A stretch of DNA of 64,000 nt from Linanthus parryae (Eukaryota; Streptophyta; Magnoliopsida; Ericales; Polemoniaceae): the NCBI GenBank assembly GCA_023055425.1, contig JALGPY010000002.1, positions 135,676,427-135,740,426 on the forward strand, written 5' to 3'. The first letter of the stretch is position 1, and each line of letters begins with the position of its first letter. Below are positions 47,672 to 58,405 of this stretch, in pieces. The notes under the pieces are model-generated. The model made no database searches and had not been told where the DNA came from. It was given only the letters and a program-made list of their open reading frames with translations. Position numbers and translations under genes: made by a program.

Positions 47672-49917
47672 TCATTCCCATTTGCTTCTAACCACATGTG
47701 TATGTTTGAAATCATGGGATAATGCGATGCTCTCATCCATTCTCTTCAGCACAAACCTCTCAACCAGAACATAGAGACCAAACTTATTCCACCCGCCAGC
47801 GCCAGGAAACACCTCTTTTTTGTTTACTGGGGTGTGCCTCTTCTCACTCCTAGACCATCCAACTCTCTCTTCCTCCCACATGATTCTCTCAACAATTAGC
47901 GCACTCAACCCAATACTTCCTTCTTCACCACCAGAAGAAGAACTAAACCAAACTACCCCATCAACCACATTACTTTTATCCCACAATGCCTCTTTGCCAG
48001 CTATTTTGACGAATTCTCTTTGAACTTCAACATCAACAGAAACTATGTTTCCCTGATTATGGGTACTTTCGCAGGTGAATATCTGCTCCCATTGCTGGAT
48101 GAGGGTCATCTCGTAATACATTGATCGTTTCACTTGATCTTTCAAAATTCCATCTTTGACAAATATAAATGGACAATACCACTTCCCCACAACAATCTCT
48201 TGTGAACTTTTGCAAGATAACGGGAAATCATAATTTGGGAGTCGTGCTCGGAGGGATGTGTTTACTCCCAGTGCTTCTCCTAGCTCATAGTTTTTGGGTG
48301 TTTTGCTATAAATTTGCCACCCTTTCAGTCTCAAGAAGTATGGAGGAAAGCTATCTGGTGCAACTGATGTAGCGTGAAACATACCTCCATTTTTCCAGCA
48401 TGTTTTGTAGGGATGGATCTCAAATTGCTGATATGGGTCATTTGGATTAAATGGTCTAGGTTTGACATCCTTAATGCACCTACAGAAGCAACAATTGGCC
48501 ATATCTTCCTCCTTTGAAGAAGCATATGCTTCCCTGAAAAGCAATTTATTACTTGTGTTAGGAATGGCCAGAAAAAAGTTACATATTGCTATTAGCATCA
48601 TGTAAACCAGTGGTTCACAAATTGAATGGTTAGTAAGCAATTTATTACTTGTGTTAGTGAATTCACAAGGGCTGTTAGGCTGCTTCATAATTACACATTA
48701 GATCGAACCTTCAATATGTTTCACAATTGAATGGAATTGCTAGGCCAAAACACCTAAAAGGACCTAAACATACTCCAAATATTATATCCCAACAGATCGA
48801 TGAATATTAAATAGGGTAAAAGACACTTTCATCCCATCTAGTTTGACTGAAGGACACTTGCACTCTTCCATTTTGGAAAAGGATACTTTCACCCCTTCAG
48901 TGTGCCGAATTTCAAGTAATTTACACCCCTTGATTGTGATGCTGTTACTCTAGTGGTAGGGTTTGTCATTGAAAGTATTTTTTGGAGACAAATTTGCCGC
49001 CGATATCATTCTACCTTGAGTAACCCCTACATTTTGCATAACATAGAGGCAAATTTGTACCAAATTAATTTTAGTGACAACCCCAACTCCAAACTAACAT
49101 TGTCACAACATAGTATATAAGTTTTCTGGAGTTTGGCACACTGAAGGGGTGAAAGTGTCCTATTCCAAACTGGAAGGGGTGAAAGTGTCGTTCAATGCAA
49201 CTAGAGGGGATGAAAGTGTCTTTTATCCTATTTATAATGGTGGAAACTCTTACATTTCTCACCCAGATTTAGTTTCTCCCATGGCTTCACCTATACTGCC
49301 AATTGGACATGAAAAGATTTCCACCTGTAATGAAGATCTGAAGTTCTCAACAATCTCCAACAACGGAAAGAAGTACTACTCCTCCATCGTTCCCCACTAC
49401 AATTTAGTCACCCTCACAATACACTAGTTGTTGAAACCCATAGAGAAAAAAGAGCGTAGAGTTCTTCTAAGGTTTGCATTTACATCAGTTTTCCCCAGGA
49501 CTATCTCTAATGGGCCAAAAAGAAGAATCAAACAAAAAAGTGAAATTCAACCATAAGTAGAGTCGCATCAAATAATCAACACAAGTCAAAGTACACGTAC
49601 CCTTCATGTGATCCACGTGGCTTTATCGCGTAATACTGATTGGATGACAGTGGCTGATTGACAACAGGAATTAAGGCAACATCATAATCTGAGACATGCT
49701 GGTACTCACCAACACTACTTGTGTAGCGAACTGTGAGGTTCTTGTTCTGTGGGAAAGGGAGGCTCTTAAGGTACTGATTTTTACACAACCCGAAACAAGT
49801 AGTAGTTTCTGATTCTTCGTCTTGGAGTACTAGATATCCGGAATTCGGACCCTCAGGAGGTATTGAAAGAGATTCAGGGGACCTGAGGTATTGGGAAAGA
49901 GGCCTGGTCACATACAT
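47672..49917 (-). CDS. DUF1262-family protein, gene D (392 aa, two exons)
   Basis: Exon 1 is 49917-49601 and exon 2 is 48533-47672, giving 1179 bp, open. The donor is GTACGTG and the acceptor TTTTCAG. The intron is 1067 bp, about twice that of C, because it contains a MITE (48809-49233). Motifs as in B and C: MYVTRPLSQYLRSPES, PPEGPNSGYLVLQDEESE, VNQPLSSNQYYAIKPRGSH, EAYASSKEEDMANCCFCRC, GKWYCPFIFVKDGILKDQ, and C-terminus FKHTHVVRSKWE. The CCFCRC cluster is kept in all three intact genes. A longer exon-2 reading with in-frame codons upstream of the acceptor exists but is intron. Function unknown. Confidence 0.85.
48809..49233. mobile_element. MITE with long terminal inverted repeats in the gene D intron
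   Basis: AAATAGGGTAAAAGACAC at the left mirrors GTGTCTTTTATCCTATTT at the right, and inverted similarity continues for about 120 bp through two further GGGGTGAAAGTGTC words. The homologous place in the gene C intron (near 40755-40775) lacks it. No clean target duplication found; possibly Mutator-like or foldback. Confidence 0.8.
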
Positions 49918-49959
49918 AACTCTTGCCAAATCTTTCAACTTCCTCTGTTGTTTGATTTT

Positions 49960-50030
49960 ATAGGTTTAGGATGTACTGAAAGAGCTTTAGGGGACCTAAG
50001 GTATTGGGAGAGAGGCTGCTCTCTGAGTTG
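49960..50030 (-). pseudogene. Exon-1 scrap upstream of gene D
   Basis: Minus strand reads QPLSQYLRSPKALSVHP, a diverged copy of RPLSQYLRSPESLSIPP from exon 1, lying about 50-110 bp upstream of the start codon, between it and a TATA-like TATATATAAATA (50028-50042). Confidence 0.7.
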
Positions 50031-50042
50031 ATATTTATATAT

Positions 50043-51133
50043 AGGTAAGGAGAAAGCGATATTGATTAATTCAAAGAAGCGTAGCATCTTGAACAAGTTA
50101 CAGGAAAAGACCATGACACTTCTAATCATATGCAAGGATAGGAATGTTGCTTATTTGAGTCTCTTGTAGACTTTTTCAATTATGATATAGATTTAGTATG
50201 CAATTGAGATCAAATTGAAGGACTGACATATAATGAGATTTAGTAAATATTTAAACATGTCATTTTGTTATTAGGCACCCTAAAAGAAAGTCAAAGATTG
50301 ACTGCTGATGGAGATTTAAGCTTGAACCTTCGTGGATGGCTCTTCCAGGGAGAACATTTTTATTTGTGAACTTATCATCTTCATTGAATCTCATCTTCTG
50401 ACTTTTCCTTGATGTTGTTGATTAAACAAATAACGGTATGTATTTATCCATCAGGAAACTTCAACGGATGACTGCAATCATGGTCAACTTCAAATATTGA
50501 ACTTGAATAATGTATTATTGAAATGAGTAGAAGTCATATCGTATGGTCAATAGTGGTTCGTGTCTGTAACTGTTGACTGTAAACCAATTCTTTAGTCTTA
50601 AAAAAGTCGAAACATAAAAATTCACCTTTTGATCTGATTATCCTGGGTAATTGAGCATTTCTCCTTCTTTTATGCCTATGGGTTTTTGTATAAGTTTTGT
50701 CTTCTTCCCCAGAGGTAGATGTAGATCCCTCACTCGAATTCACCAGCCGGTTCAAGACCAATTTCTTTTAGCTTTTGTTAGAATAAAGATTGTGTGCTGC
50801 GGCATGGAAGGAAAGTAGAAATATCTTCTCATCAATGGAAGGTTCCAGTTACTTACAGAGCATGAGTGAAGACGAGCTTTGAACTTCATATGACGGCGAC
50901 CTCTGTAACTTGATGTCCGATGCATCAATACCGAAGAAGAATGACAGCACCACATTCGAATCTTGTGGCGAAAATTTCCCATTAGGGCAATGTACGTTGT
51001 TCGATTGGTGAATGGCGATAAAATTGGGTCTTCAACCGGCTAGCGAAAAATTCTCATTAGGGCAGTGTCCGCCGTCCGGTGTTCTTTTTTTTGAGGAACT
51101 TTTTTTTTTAGGAACGCAATGTCCGGTGTTCGA
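50043..51133. other. Upstream flank of gene D
   Basis: 50043-50660 matches 41590-42627 upstream of gene C, minus the MITE and microsatellites. From about 50665 on it is unlike other parts of the window. No gene recognised. Confidence 0.55.
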
Positions 51134-51680
51134 TAGGGCTGTAAATGAACCAAGCCGCACGCGAACAACTCGCGAGCGGCTCGCCAAAAACTCGTTCGTA
51201 TTCGGTTCGAATAAATAAACAAACAAACTCAAACACAAGAATCTGTTCAATTAATAAACAAATAAACACAAGCTTTGGCTCGACTGTTCGTTTTGTTCGT
51301 GAACAACTGTGATCTACATACTTCATATGTAATTTTATAAGTACAAAGCGATAATTGGAAATTTGTAAGTGAATATACTTTAAAACTTTTTTAGTTTTGA
51401 TGTGCTTTATGATAGTTGTATGGTATATTCGAAAGATGTCATCGAGAAAAAAATATTGTAAAATAGAAAAATTAAAAAATTGACACACAAATGCATTAGT
51501 TTTTCCTTAACCATAGGCTCGATTTCAAGCTCGTGTTCGACTCCAGCTCGAACAAATTTTAAACAAAAAAACTCAAACAGTCCAGAAAATGTTCGGTTCC
51601 AGTTCGTGTTCGTTCCGAATTTAAACAAACCAAGCCCAAACAGCCGGTATTCGGTTAGGCTCGGTTCGTTTACAGTCCTA
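51134..51680. mobile_element. hAT-type MITE (547 bp)
   Basis: TAGGGCTGTAAATGAACC at the left mirrors GGTTCGTTTACAGTCCTA at the right, and both ends are flanked by the perfect 8-bp duplication GTGTTCGA (51126-51133, 51681-51688). The subterminal regions are rich in GCTCG/GTTCG words. No transposase. Confidence 0.9.
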
Positions 51681-51864
51681 GTGTTCGATTAGATGTTTGA
51701 CACCACATTTGAGGTTAATCAAACTGCTAATTTAAGTGGAAATTTATACTAACAAATCAAATCTATATTATATAAAAATGGACTATCGGGAATAAGTTAT
51801 CCCCAAAATGTGACATGTGGAATAGCTTATCATAACCATATCCTAGAAAGTAACATTTTATAAG

Positions 51865-51867
51865 AAA

Positions 51868-51903
<36 letters not shown>
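51865..51903. repeat. Poly-A run
   Basis: An almost pure A run of about 37 bases. Confidence 0.9.
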
Positions 51904-51907
<4 letters not shown>

Positions 51908-52300
51908 AAACATTTTGTTGATAAATATTCTTCTTTGGGGTCATGCCCTCGGGTACAGGTTACGCATTAGTTTACAATAAAACCTAATTTTCAATTCAAA
52001 CTCTGGAAATTTGTACTAAAACCTCCCCACAAATCCCTCTTTATTTTATAACCTTGCCACAATTCAAAATTGGGCATCTAGCCACCATTTGTGAGAGTGA
52101 AAAGTTGTTTGTCTTTTTCCTCGGAGGTTAGATTTTCAATTCCGAATTGGGGTGAGGTTAGATGACCAATTGTCCCAACAAACTTACAATCTGTAAACCC
52201 TCTCTCTCTCTCGCATACTCTCTCCACACACACACTCTTATTTAACTTCTCTTTTCATGTAGTGGTGTAGTTAATATGTCAAAACTCTGCTTGCATAATA
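51904..52300. other. Non-coding stretch
   Basis: No gene recognised; includes a CT-rich and CA-rich tract near 52200-52235. Confidence 0.35.
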
Positions 52301-53309
52301 TACACTTGTACTACCTTATCTTTTCGTTGCCCAAAAACGGCTCCAGCAACATTCTAACTAGCATCACACATAATCTCAAACGATAATGACCAACCTGGCG
52401 TAGTAATTACTAAGGCTGTAGTAAATCGCTCTTTGAGAGTGTCCAATGACTTCTTACATTCCTCGTCAAAATCGAAAACTGAATATTTCGCTTATAGTCC
52501 ACACTATGGCTTGGCGACTTTGGAGAATCCTTGATAAATTGTCTGCAAAACCGTGCATGACGAACAAAACTCCTTATCCCTTTGAGTGTGGCGGGGTAAG
52601 GAAGCTTTTAAATTACTTCTATCTTTGCTCTGTCGATTTCCAACCATTTTCTTGAAATCTTGTGACCCAAAACAATACCATAGGTGACCGTGAAGTGACA
52701 CTTCTCCTAATTAAGCGTTACCTTGATGTCAATGCACTTGTCCAGAACTTTCTCCGATTGAATAAAATATTTGTCAAAATTGTTCTTATTGAGAGAAATC
52801 ATCTATAAATACCTCTAAATTTGTTCCATCGTATCAGATGAGATGGTCATCATACATCTCTAAAATATTGCTGAAGCGTTCCACAACCCAAAAGGCATGT
52901 GAAGTAATGCGAAAAGTCCATAAGGACAAGTGAATGTTGTCTTTTCTTGATCTGCGAAGAAGGGCTATCTAATTATATCCAGAATAACCATTTAAGAAGC
53001 AATAGTGTGAGTGATTGGCCAAGCGATCCAGTATTTGATTAATGAAGGGGAGAGGGAAGTGCTCTTTAAGAGTTTCTTCATTCGGTTTCATCCATACAAA
53101 CTCTTCATCATGTAATTGTGCGGGTAGCGATTTGGTCTCCCGTGTCGCTTCTAATGACTGTCACCCCTAATTTATTTGGTACATGCTAAATTAGAATTGT
53201 CTGCACATTATCTAAAAATAGATAAATAATCCTAGCGTCTAACCATTTAATCATCTCCCTTTTTTACTACATCTTGCATAAATAATCCGAGCGTCTAACA
53301 ATAAATAAT

Positions 53310-54810
53310 TGTAGGGTTTTGATGCAGGTTACGCAGCGGAATAACAAAATTTTAATCTTGCTCAAATCCCTCCAAGGATCACAGGTGAAGCATCATAACA
53401 TGATGAAGGAAGAAAGGTTACCTCAGCCATACCAGGCTGGGACGATCACATACAAAGAATAGCATCTTTGTCTCTACGGTATCCACACGAATAGACCTCA
53501 ACCGGGATTCTTCTCCAATGGTATTAGCAATCTGAGAAGAATGAACTTGGACGTGTTCAGGATGGATCATATCTATCCACGGAAATAGAGAGAGACGGCA
53601 TCACCATGCCGTGGGGCAGCAGGGAAGGGGGGCGGCCATCACCATGGCCGACGGCTACTAAGGGGCGGCACTCCTTGCCTTGGCCAAACCCTAGATGGGT
53701 GAAAACTATTTTTCAATCTTTCTCTTTTCTCTCTAGTGTAATGTGTGGCGTAGGAATTAATTAAGCATGAATTCTCATAGCCTATAAATCTTATTTATAG
53801 CTAGACAAACTTCTCTTTGCCCATAAATCCAACAATGTGAGACTAGTTACATTCTAGTCCACAATTGCTCTTTATTCCAACTAATGAGCACAGTTTACAC
53901 TTTAGTCCAATTAACTCATTATTGCTATTTAGTCCAACTAATTAGCAATAATCCCAGCTTGATATATTATTGTGTGTGACCTTGTAGGTTCCTAATTACG
54001 TTGGCAGTAATAATAATTATTACAAACATTGAGCGGTATCTAGCAATACATAAATGCTCCCAAGTAATAGGAGTGTCAGTGATCTGACTAACCTTTGTGA
54101 CCAATGTTACCATGTTGTATAATTCCTTTGTCTCATCTGTCCGGATTGGACACAAGACATGGAGTGTCACACTTGTATATCCAATCCATAGTTTCTCGAT
54201 TTGTGAGTAGACTTAGATTAACAAATAACATTAATATCTCATATTGATTTATTCGATCATGGCCATGCATTTCCCTAAGTCTCACTCATCGTTTGGTCAT
54301 GGATATTTACTCCCGTTATGTGGGAGGGACAAATCCTCTCTACATCACTACCATCTCTCATCTTGCTTAATATCATGTCCGATTAAATCCTTTTACCCGG
54401 TTACGGTGTAACGTTTGACGATATCAAAACATGGTAATTCACAACTAGAGTATCTAGTGACTTCAAGTCCAAGGATCACAACACCATTGTCACTATGAGA
54501 AGCGCTTGTGACATTCACATAACTCCCATGTAGCCTTTCTCATGGTGGGTCAATCCAGTACGCCATTACTCCTAATGTGTACCCATGTGTTAGACTTGAT
54601 ATCCCCATATCAATCTACCCACATACTAGTCTCGATGCAATACTGTCGTCCTATTTAATGTAGTACTCGACTAGGGATATTTAAGAATATAACATTTATA
54701 TTCTAAGGAATTCATTCATGTTAGCACATATCCATATCGATAACATAATGAATAGTAAGTCCATATAAATGTCACGATAAATTGATTGTCTCTAGGGCAC
54801 AATGCCAACA
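53310..54810 (-). mobile_element. Solo LTR (1.5 kb) in the Athila-like relic
   Basis: On the minus strand it runs TGTTGGCATTGTGCCC...CATCAAAACCCTACA, TG...CA ended, with the perfect 5-bp duplication ATAAT on both sides (53305-53309, 54811-54815). A TATAAATA motif at about 53785-53800 on the minus strand supports this orientation. No internal retrotransposon domain. Confidence 0.85.
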
Positions 54811-54849
54811 ATAATCTGCGCTGAAACTAGTACATTGGTTTCATGACCC

Positions 54850-54877
54850 ACCCACCCCCCCCCCCCCCACCCCCGCA
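54850..54877. repeat. Poly-C tract
   Basis: CCACCC followed by a long C run, inside the Athila-like relic. Confidence 0.85.
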
Positions 54878-55045
54878 AGTCTGATCTTGTGCTGGCAAGT
54901 AGTGGGGTTGATTCCCTTAATGTCTGCTATGGTCCATCCTATAGCTTTTTTTTTCTCCACAGCAACTCATGCAATTGTTCCTCATGAATCATGTTCAAAG
55001 CAGATGACATGATAGTAGGAAGAGTTTCATTAGAACCCATATATA

Positions 55046-55515
55046 TATAATAAGATTGCACTAACCCCACATATTTTCACAAGACATTTTCAAGAGACAT
55101 TTAAACCATTGAATTACAATTACACTATACATTTTTCACCGTCGAATTAAAACTTTACACATCCTCATCATTAATGTGTTACTGGCCACGTTTACCTTCC
55201 ACAGTTTCATCCTCCCCCGAATTAGAGATTACCTCCCACAGCGTTGTCACCTCTCGACGCAGCACTAGCATGATTGGATACAGGTTTGTCTTCTTCGTCT
55301 CCTAATTTTTTTTCATCTTCTTCATCTTCTTAACAATACAGGTTCGATAGAGTTCTTAAAAATACAGGTTTGTCTTGTGGTTTATTGTTTTTTCCATCTC
55401 ATCAATCCCGCTCGGAATCACTATTTTCGCCATCCCGGTACATTGCCCTCTCTGTATGAGTTTCGATTCTCTTCCTCTTCTTCGTCTTCTAATGTGTGCC
55501 CTATTTTGATGGTAC
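55046..55515. other. Non-coding stretch
   Basis: No gene or clear repeat; two TTCTTCATCTTCTT-like tracts. Confidence 0.35.
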
Positions 55516-56767
55516 TATTGAAATAAATGATTGTATTGAATGGATAATAATGCAGGACTACATCTCTTTATATAGAATATTAAGAAGCTCGTAGAAGCTA
55601 GGTCTAAACTAATAAATATTTAGTCCCTATAGTTCCTATATGCCCGCGCAAGATGAAGGGTCCAGACGAGACTCCAATCTTGGTCTTCAATGTAGCGCAG
55701 AAGAACAAAGTGGTCTTGGCGTGGTTACCGTGCGCCATGTTTTTGCCAATCAAGAGGGAACGAGCTTCCATCCTCTTCGGTGGCGGACGAAAACCATGCA
55801 GGGGCTACTGAGAACTAGGGTTTACTGAATAGAAAAGGAAAATCAAAATTCTGAAGGGGCCCATGTGCAATCCGGAAGAACCACTAGGGGCCAATCATGA
55901 ATAATGTACATTAAAGGGGGTTGAATGCAACTTACCAGAAAAAGGGGCGCCCAAAAGAGGGACTTAAATTCCAAATAGACAAAAAAGCCAATGAGGTCTT
56001 AACCTCAACTACGTAATTTCTTACAAAGAAGACGAAAAAAACCAGAAGTAGGTATGTTGGGTGAATCCAGGACTCTCGGGAAATTAGGCCATGCAAGAAT
56101 TGTGACCTGGACTCGACAGTCGGTGATTTGCGCCGACCTGCAGATGAGCAGAGATGGGCTTCTATTGCCGGTTGATGATTGAGCGGTGACCTACCCGGAG
56201 TGCGAAGGACCGGAAGAACCATGAATGGAGGTCGCCGATTAGAGGGAATGAGAGTTCGATCCTCTTGAGCTCGAACAGATAGGTTCAGTTCGGTGTCCGA
56301 CTGGTAAAAAACGGTCAGATTTCACTGGCGGCAGCGCGAACTGGAGAAAGCCAATGTTTGATCAACGACGATGGTGGGGTCGCAGCAAGAATGACGACTA
56401 AAAAGCGACAAAGAGGATGGTAGGAATCAGCAACAGTGGATAAGGGCGTTGCTGGGTGGTCTGTTGATACGCTTTCTTTTTATCGAAAAAAAAAAGTTTG
56501 AAGAGGTTGATGTTGTGCGACAAGACAAAAGAAACAAGATGAAATAAAAAGCTAATAATTCCAGCAGGCGGCTTTTGATGGTGTCGCCCGCCAGAGGCAG
56601 AAGCAAGAATTAGGTCACCAAGAGCGAACCCACTCTGATACCATATTGAACTAATGATTGTATTGAGTGTATAATAATGCAAGTCTACATCTCTTTATAC
56701 AGAATACTAAGAAGCTACTAGAAGCTAGGTCTAAGGTAATAACTATTTAGTCCCTATAGTTACTATA
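55516..56767 (-). mobile_element. TRIM-like non-autonomous LTR element
   Basis: Two 124-125-bp direct repeats (55516-55640 and 56644-56767) enclose about 1.0 kb without pol motifs. On the minus strand, the sequence directly after the right-hand repeat is TGGTATCAGAG (56633-56643), an initiator tRNA-Met primer-binding site, and GCGGGCA precedes the other repeat. So it is an LTR-type element on the minus strand, like a TRIM but with a longer interior. The repeat ends are not TG...CA and I found no target duplication. Confidence 0.72.
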
Positions 56768-56772
56768 TCTAT

Positions 56773-58400
56773 TGATAACTCTCTATTAGAGTTATATTTC
56801 TTGCATATTTTATATCGTTTTGCGTGATTCCCGGGTTGAAATATGAGTTTTACACTATGAATGTTGAGAAAACGTAGAAAGTTGAGTTTTTAGCACTTTA
56901 TTGTTAATCCGAGCGTTTCGATGCATATTTCGATGTTATTTGTCAAATATAATCGCTTGGTATGGTTGTTCATGTTGTCTTGACAGGAAAGGATGCTAAA
57001 CGATGGCTACAAGGCATGAAACGAACTTTGGAAGCAAAGCAAACTCAAGAGGAAGCAAGAGAAGCAAAGTCGGAGGAGCAAAAGTGACCAATCTCCACTA
57101 TTTTGATTGTATCTCGAGTTCTACAATGAATTTTAAATTGAGACCAGTGGCAAATGAAATTAGACTCAAAGAGCTTTCCAACGATATGTGACGGAACTAA
57201 AACGGAGATCGGACGAGAAATATATGGACCGTCAAAGATGGAAAAAATGGTGAAAAAGGGACTGCTGGAAAATAAGAACAAAAATCATGTTCACACGAAC
57301 AGTCGGGTGTTCGTGCAAACAAAGAGGCCAGACACAATTTTGGCGTTTTTTGGTGATTTCTTCAAAGTTTGAAGGCTCTAACCTATTTCCAACGTATTGG
57401 GGCGATCCTAAGGGGGTATACACACATATTGGAGTCTAGAGAGCTGGAGAAGACGGGAGAACAAGCTTGGAGCAAGGATCATCAATTACATTGAAGATTT
57501 TAGCGTTTGATCTTTGTTTCTTCTTCTATTCTTCATGAACTTCATTAGTGTGGATATTTTGAACGTTATTATGTCTAGCTAAACACTTTAAGCTAGGTGA
57601 TTGATGAAAAACTAGGGTTTGTTGGATGATTTTCTGGATTTTGGACTTGATGCATGCTTTTGCTTAAATACTATGAACGTTCTATTTAGTCTAACTATTC
57701 TTGTACTTATTTATTAATTTTCTTGGTTTGATCACCCGTATAATATTACTTGTTGATAGGGTTGCACGAAAGTGAACTCGTTGAGACGTGTTAAAGAATA
57801 GTTTAGGTGATCTTGTAGTTTCTTGAGACCGAGAGGAGATAGAAACTTGATTAATCGTGTGAGTGTAGTTTCGATTGATTTTGTTAGAACTTAGTGAATT
57901 CGGTGGACCGACAGGACCCGGTGAACGAGCCTAACAAATCAACTAGATTGTAGTGATAGACGGAAGTGGACCGAGAGGACCCAAAAGCTATTGCTTGCAC
58001 AAATTTACGTGAGATCGAGAGAAGATCGTGATGAGCATTACCCGGTATAACTAGAACGTGAGTAGAGTGTTTCAAGCATAACAGGGAAATCGTTAACAAC
58101 CCTAGGGATCATCAATTGCCTAGTTCTTCCTCCATAATCGTATCAAACACAATTATTTTCTTTTAAAAGTGAAAATCCCACAAAAATAGTTAGTTAGTAG
58201 TCATTTATCTCAGTCGCTTGTTTGTGGGCGACAAATTTATAAAATCAAACCCTTTTTACTTGTTACTTAGATATCGTAAAGTTAATTTCTAGTTAGCTAG
58301 TAATCGTAAATTCCCTTGGGTTCGATACTCGGAGTCGCAAAATACTCCTAATACTACTTGACCGTATACTTGCGTTTAAGTGCGTAAAGAATTCGCGTCA
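56773..58400 (+). mobile_element. Solo LTR of an Athila/Tat-like gypsy family
   Basis: TGATAACTCTCTATTAGAG...ATTCGCGTCA, 1628 bp, with the perfect duplication TCTAT on both sides (56768-56772, 58401-58405). The first 150 bp and the last 60 bp match the minus-strand LTR at 60054-61861, so both belong to one family. No internal region. Confidence 0.86.
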
Positions 58401-58405
58401 TCTAT

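Larger units (their letters stand above)
52305..55045 (-). pseudogene. Athila-like Ty3/gypsy RT-RNase H relic, split by a solo LTR
   Basis: On the minus strand, from right to left: EEQLHELL and a GWTIADIKGI-like region (54890-55040), the solo LTR insertion, then RRLN-like and NEETLKEHFPLPFI (about 53060-53110), DRLANHSHYCFLNGYSGYN (52970-53040), an LPFGLWN-like block, a degraded VFIDDFS (FMDDFSVFG in the family), LGHKVS-like traces, and the start of RNase H (SFEIMCDAS, about 52340-52400). This order and wording is that of the Athila/Tat branch. Many stops. Confidence 0.8.

Noticed and set aside
48534..48688. N-terminal extension of gene D exon 2
   Set aside because: It reads through the TTTTCAG acceptor into the intron; the two-exon structure of B and C argues against it.
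56398..56682. Minus-strand ORF spanning the TRIM-like primer-binding site
   Set aside because: Reads from LTR across the primer site; no recognisable protein features.
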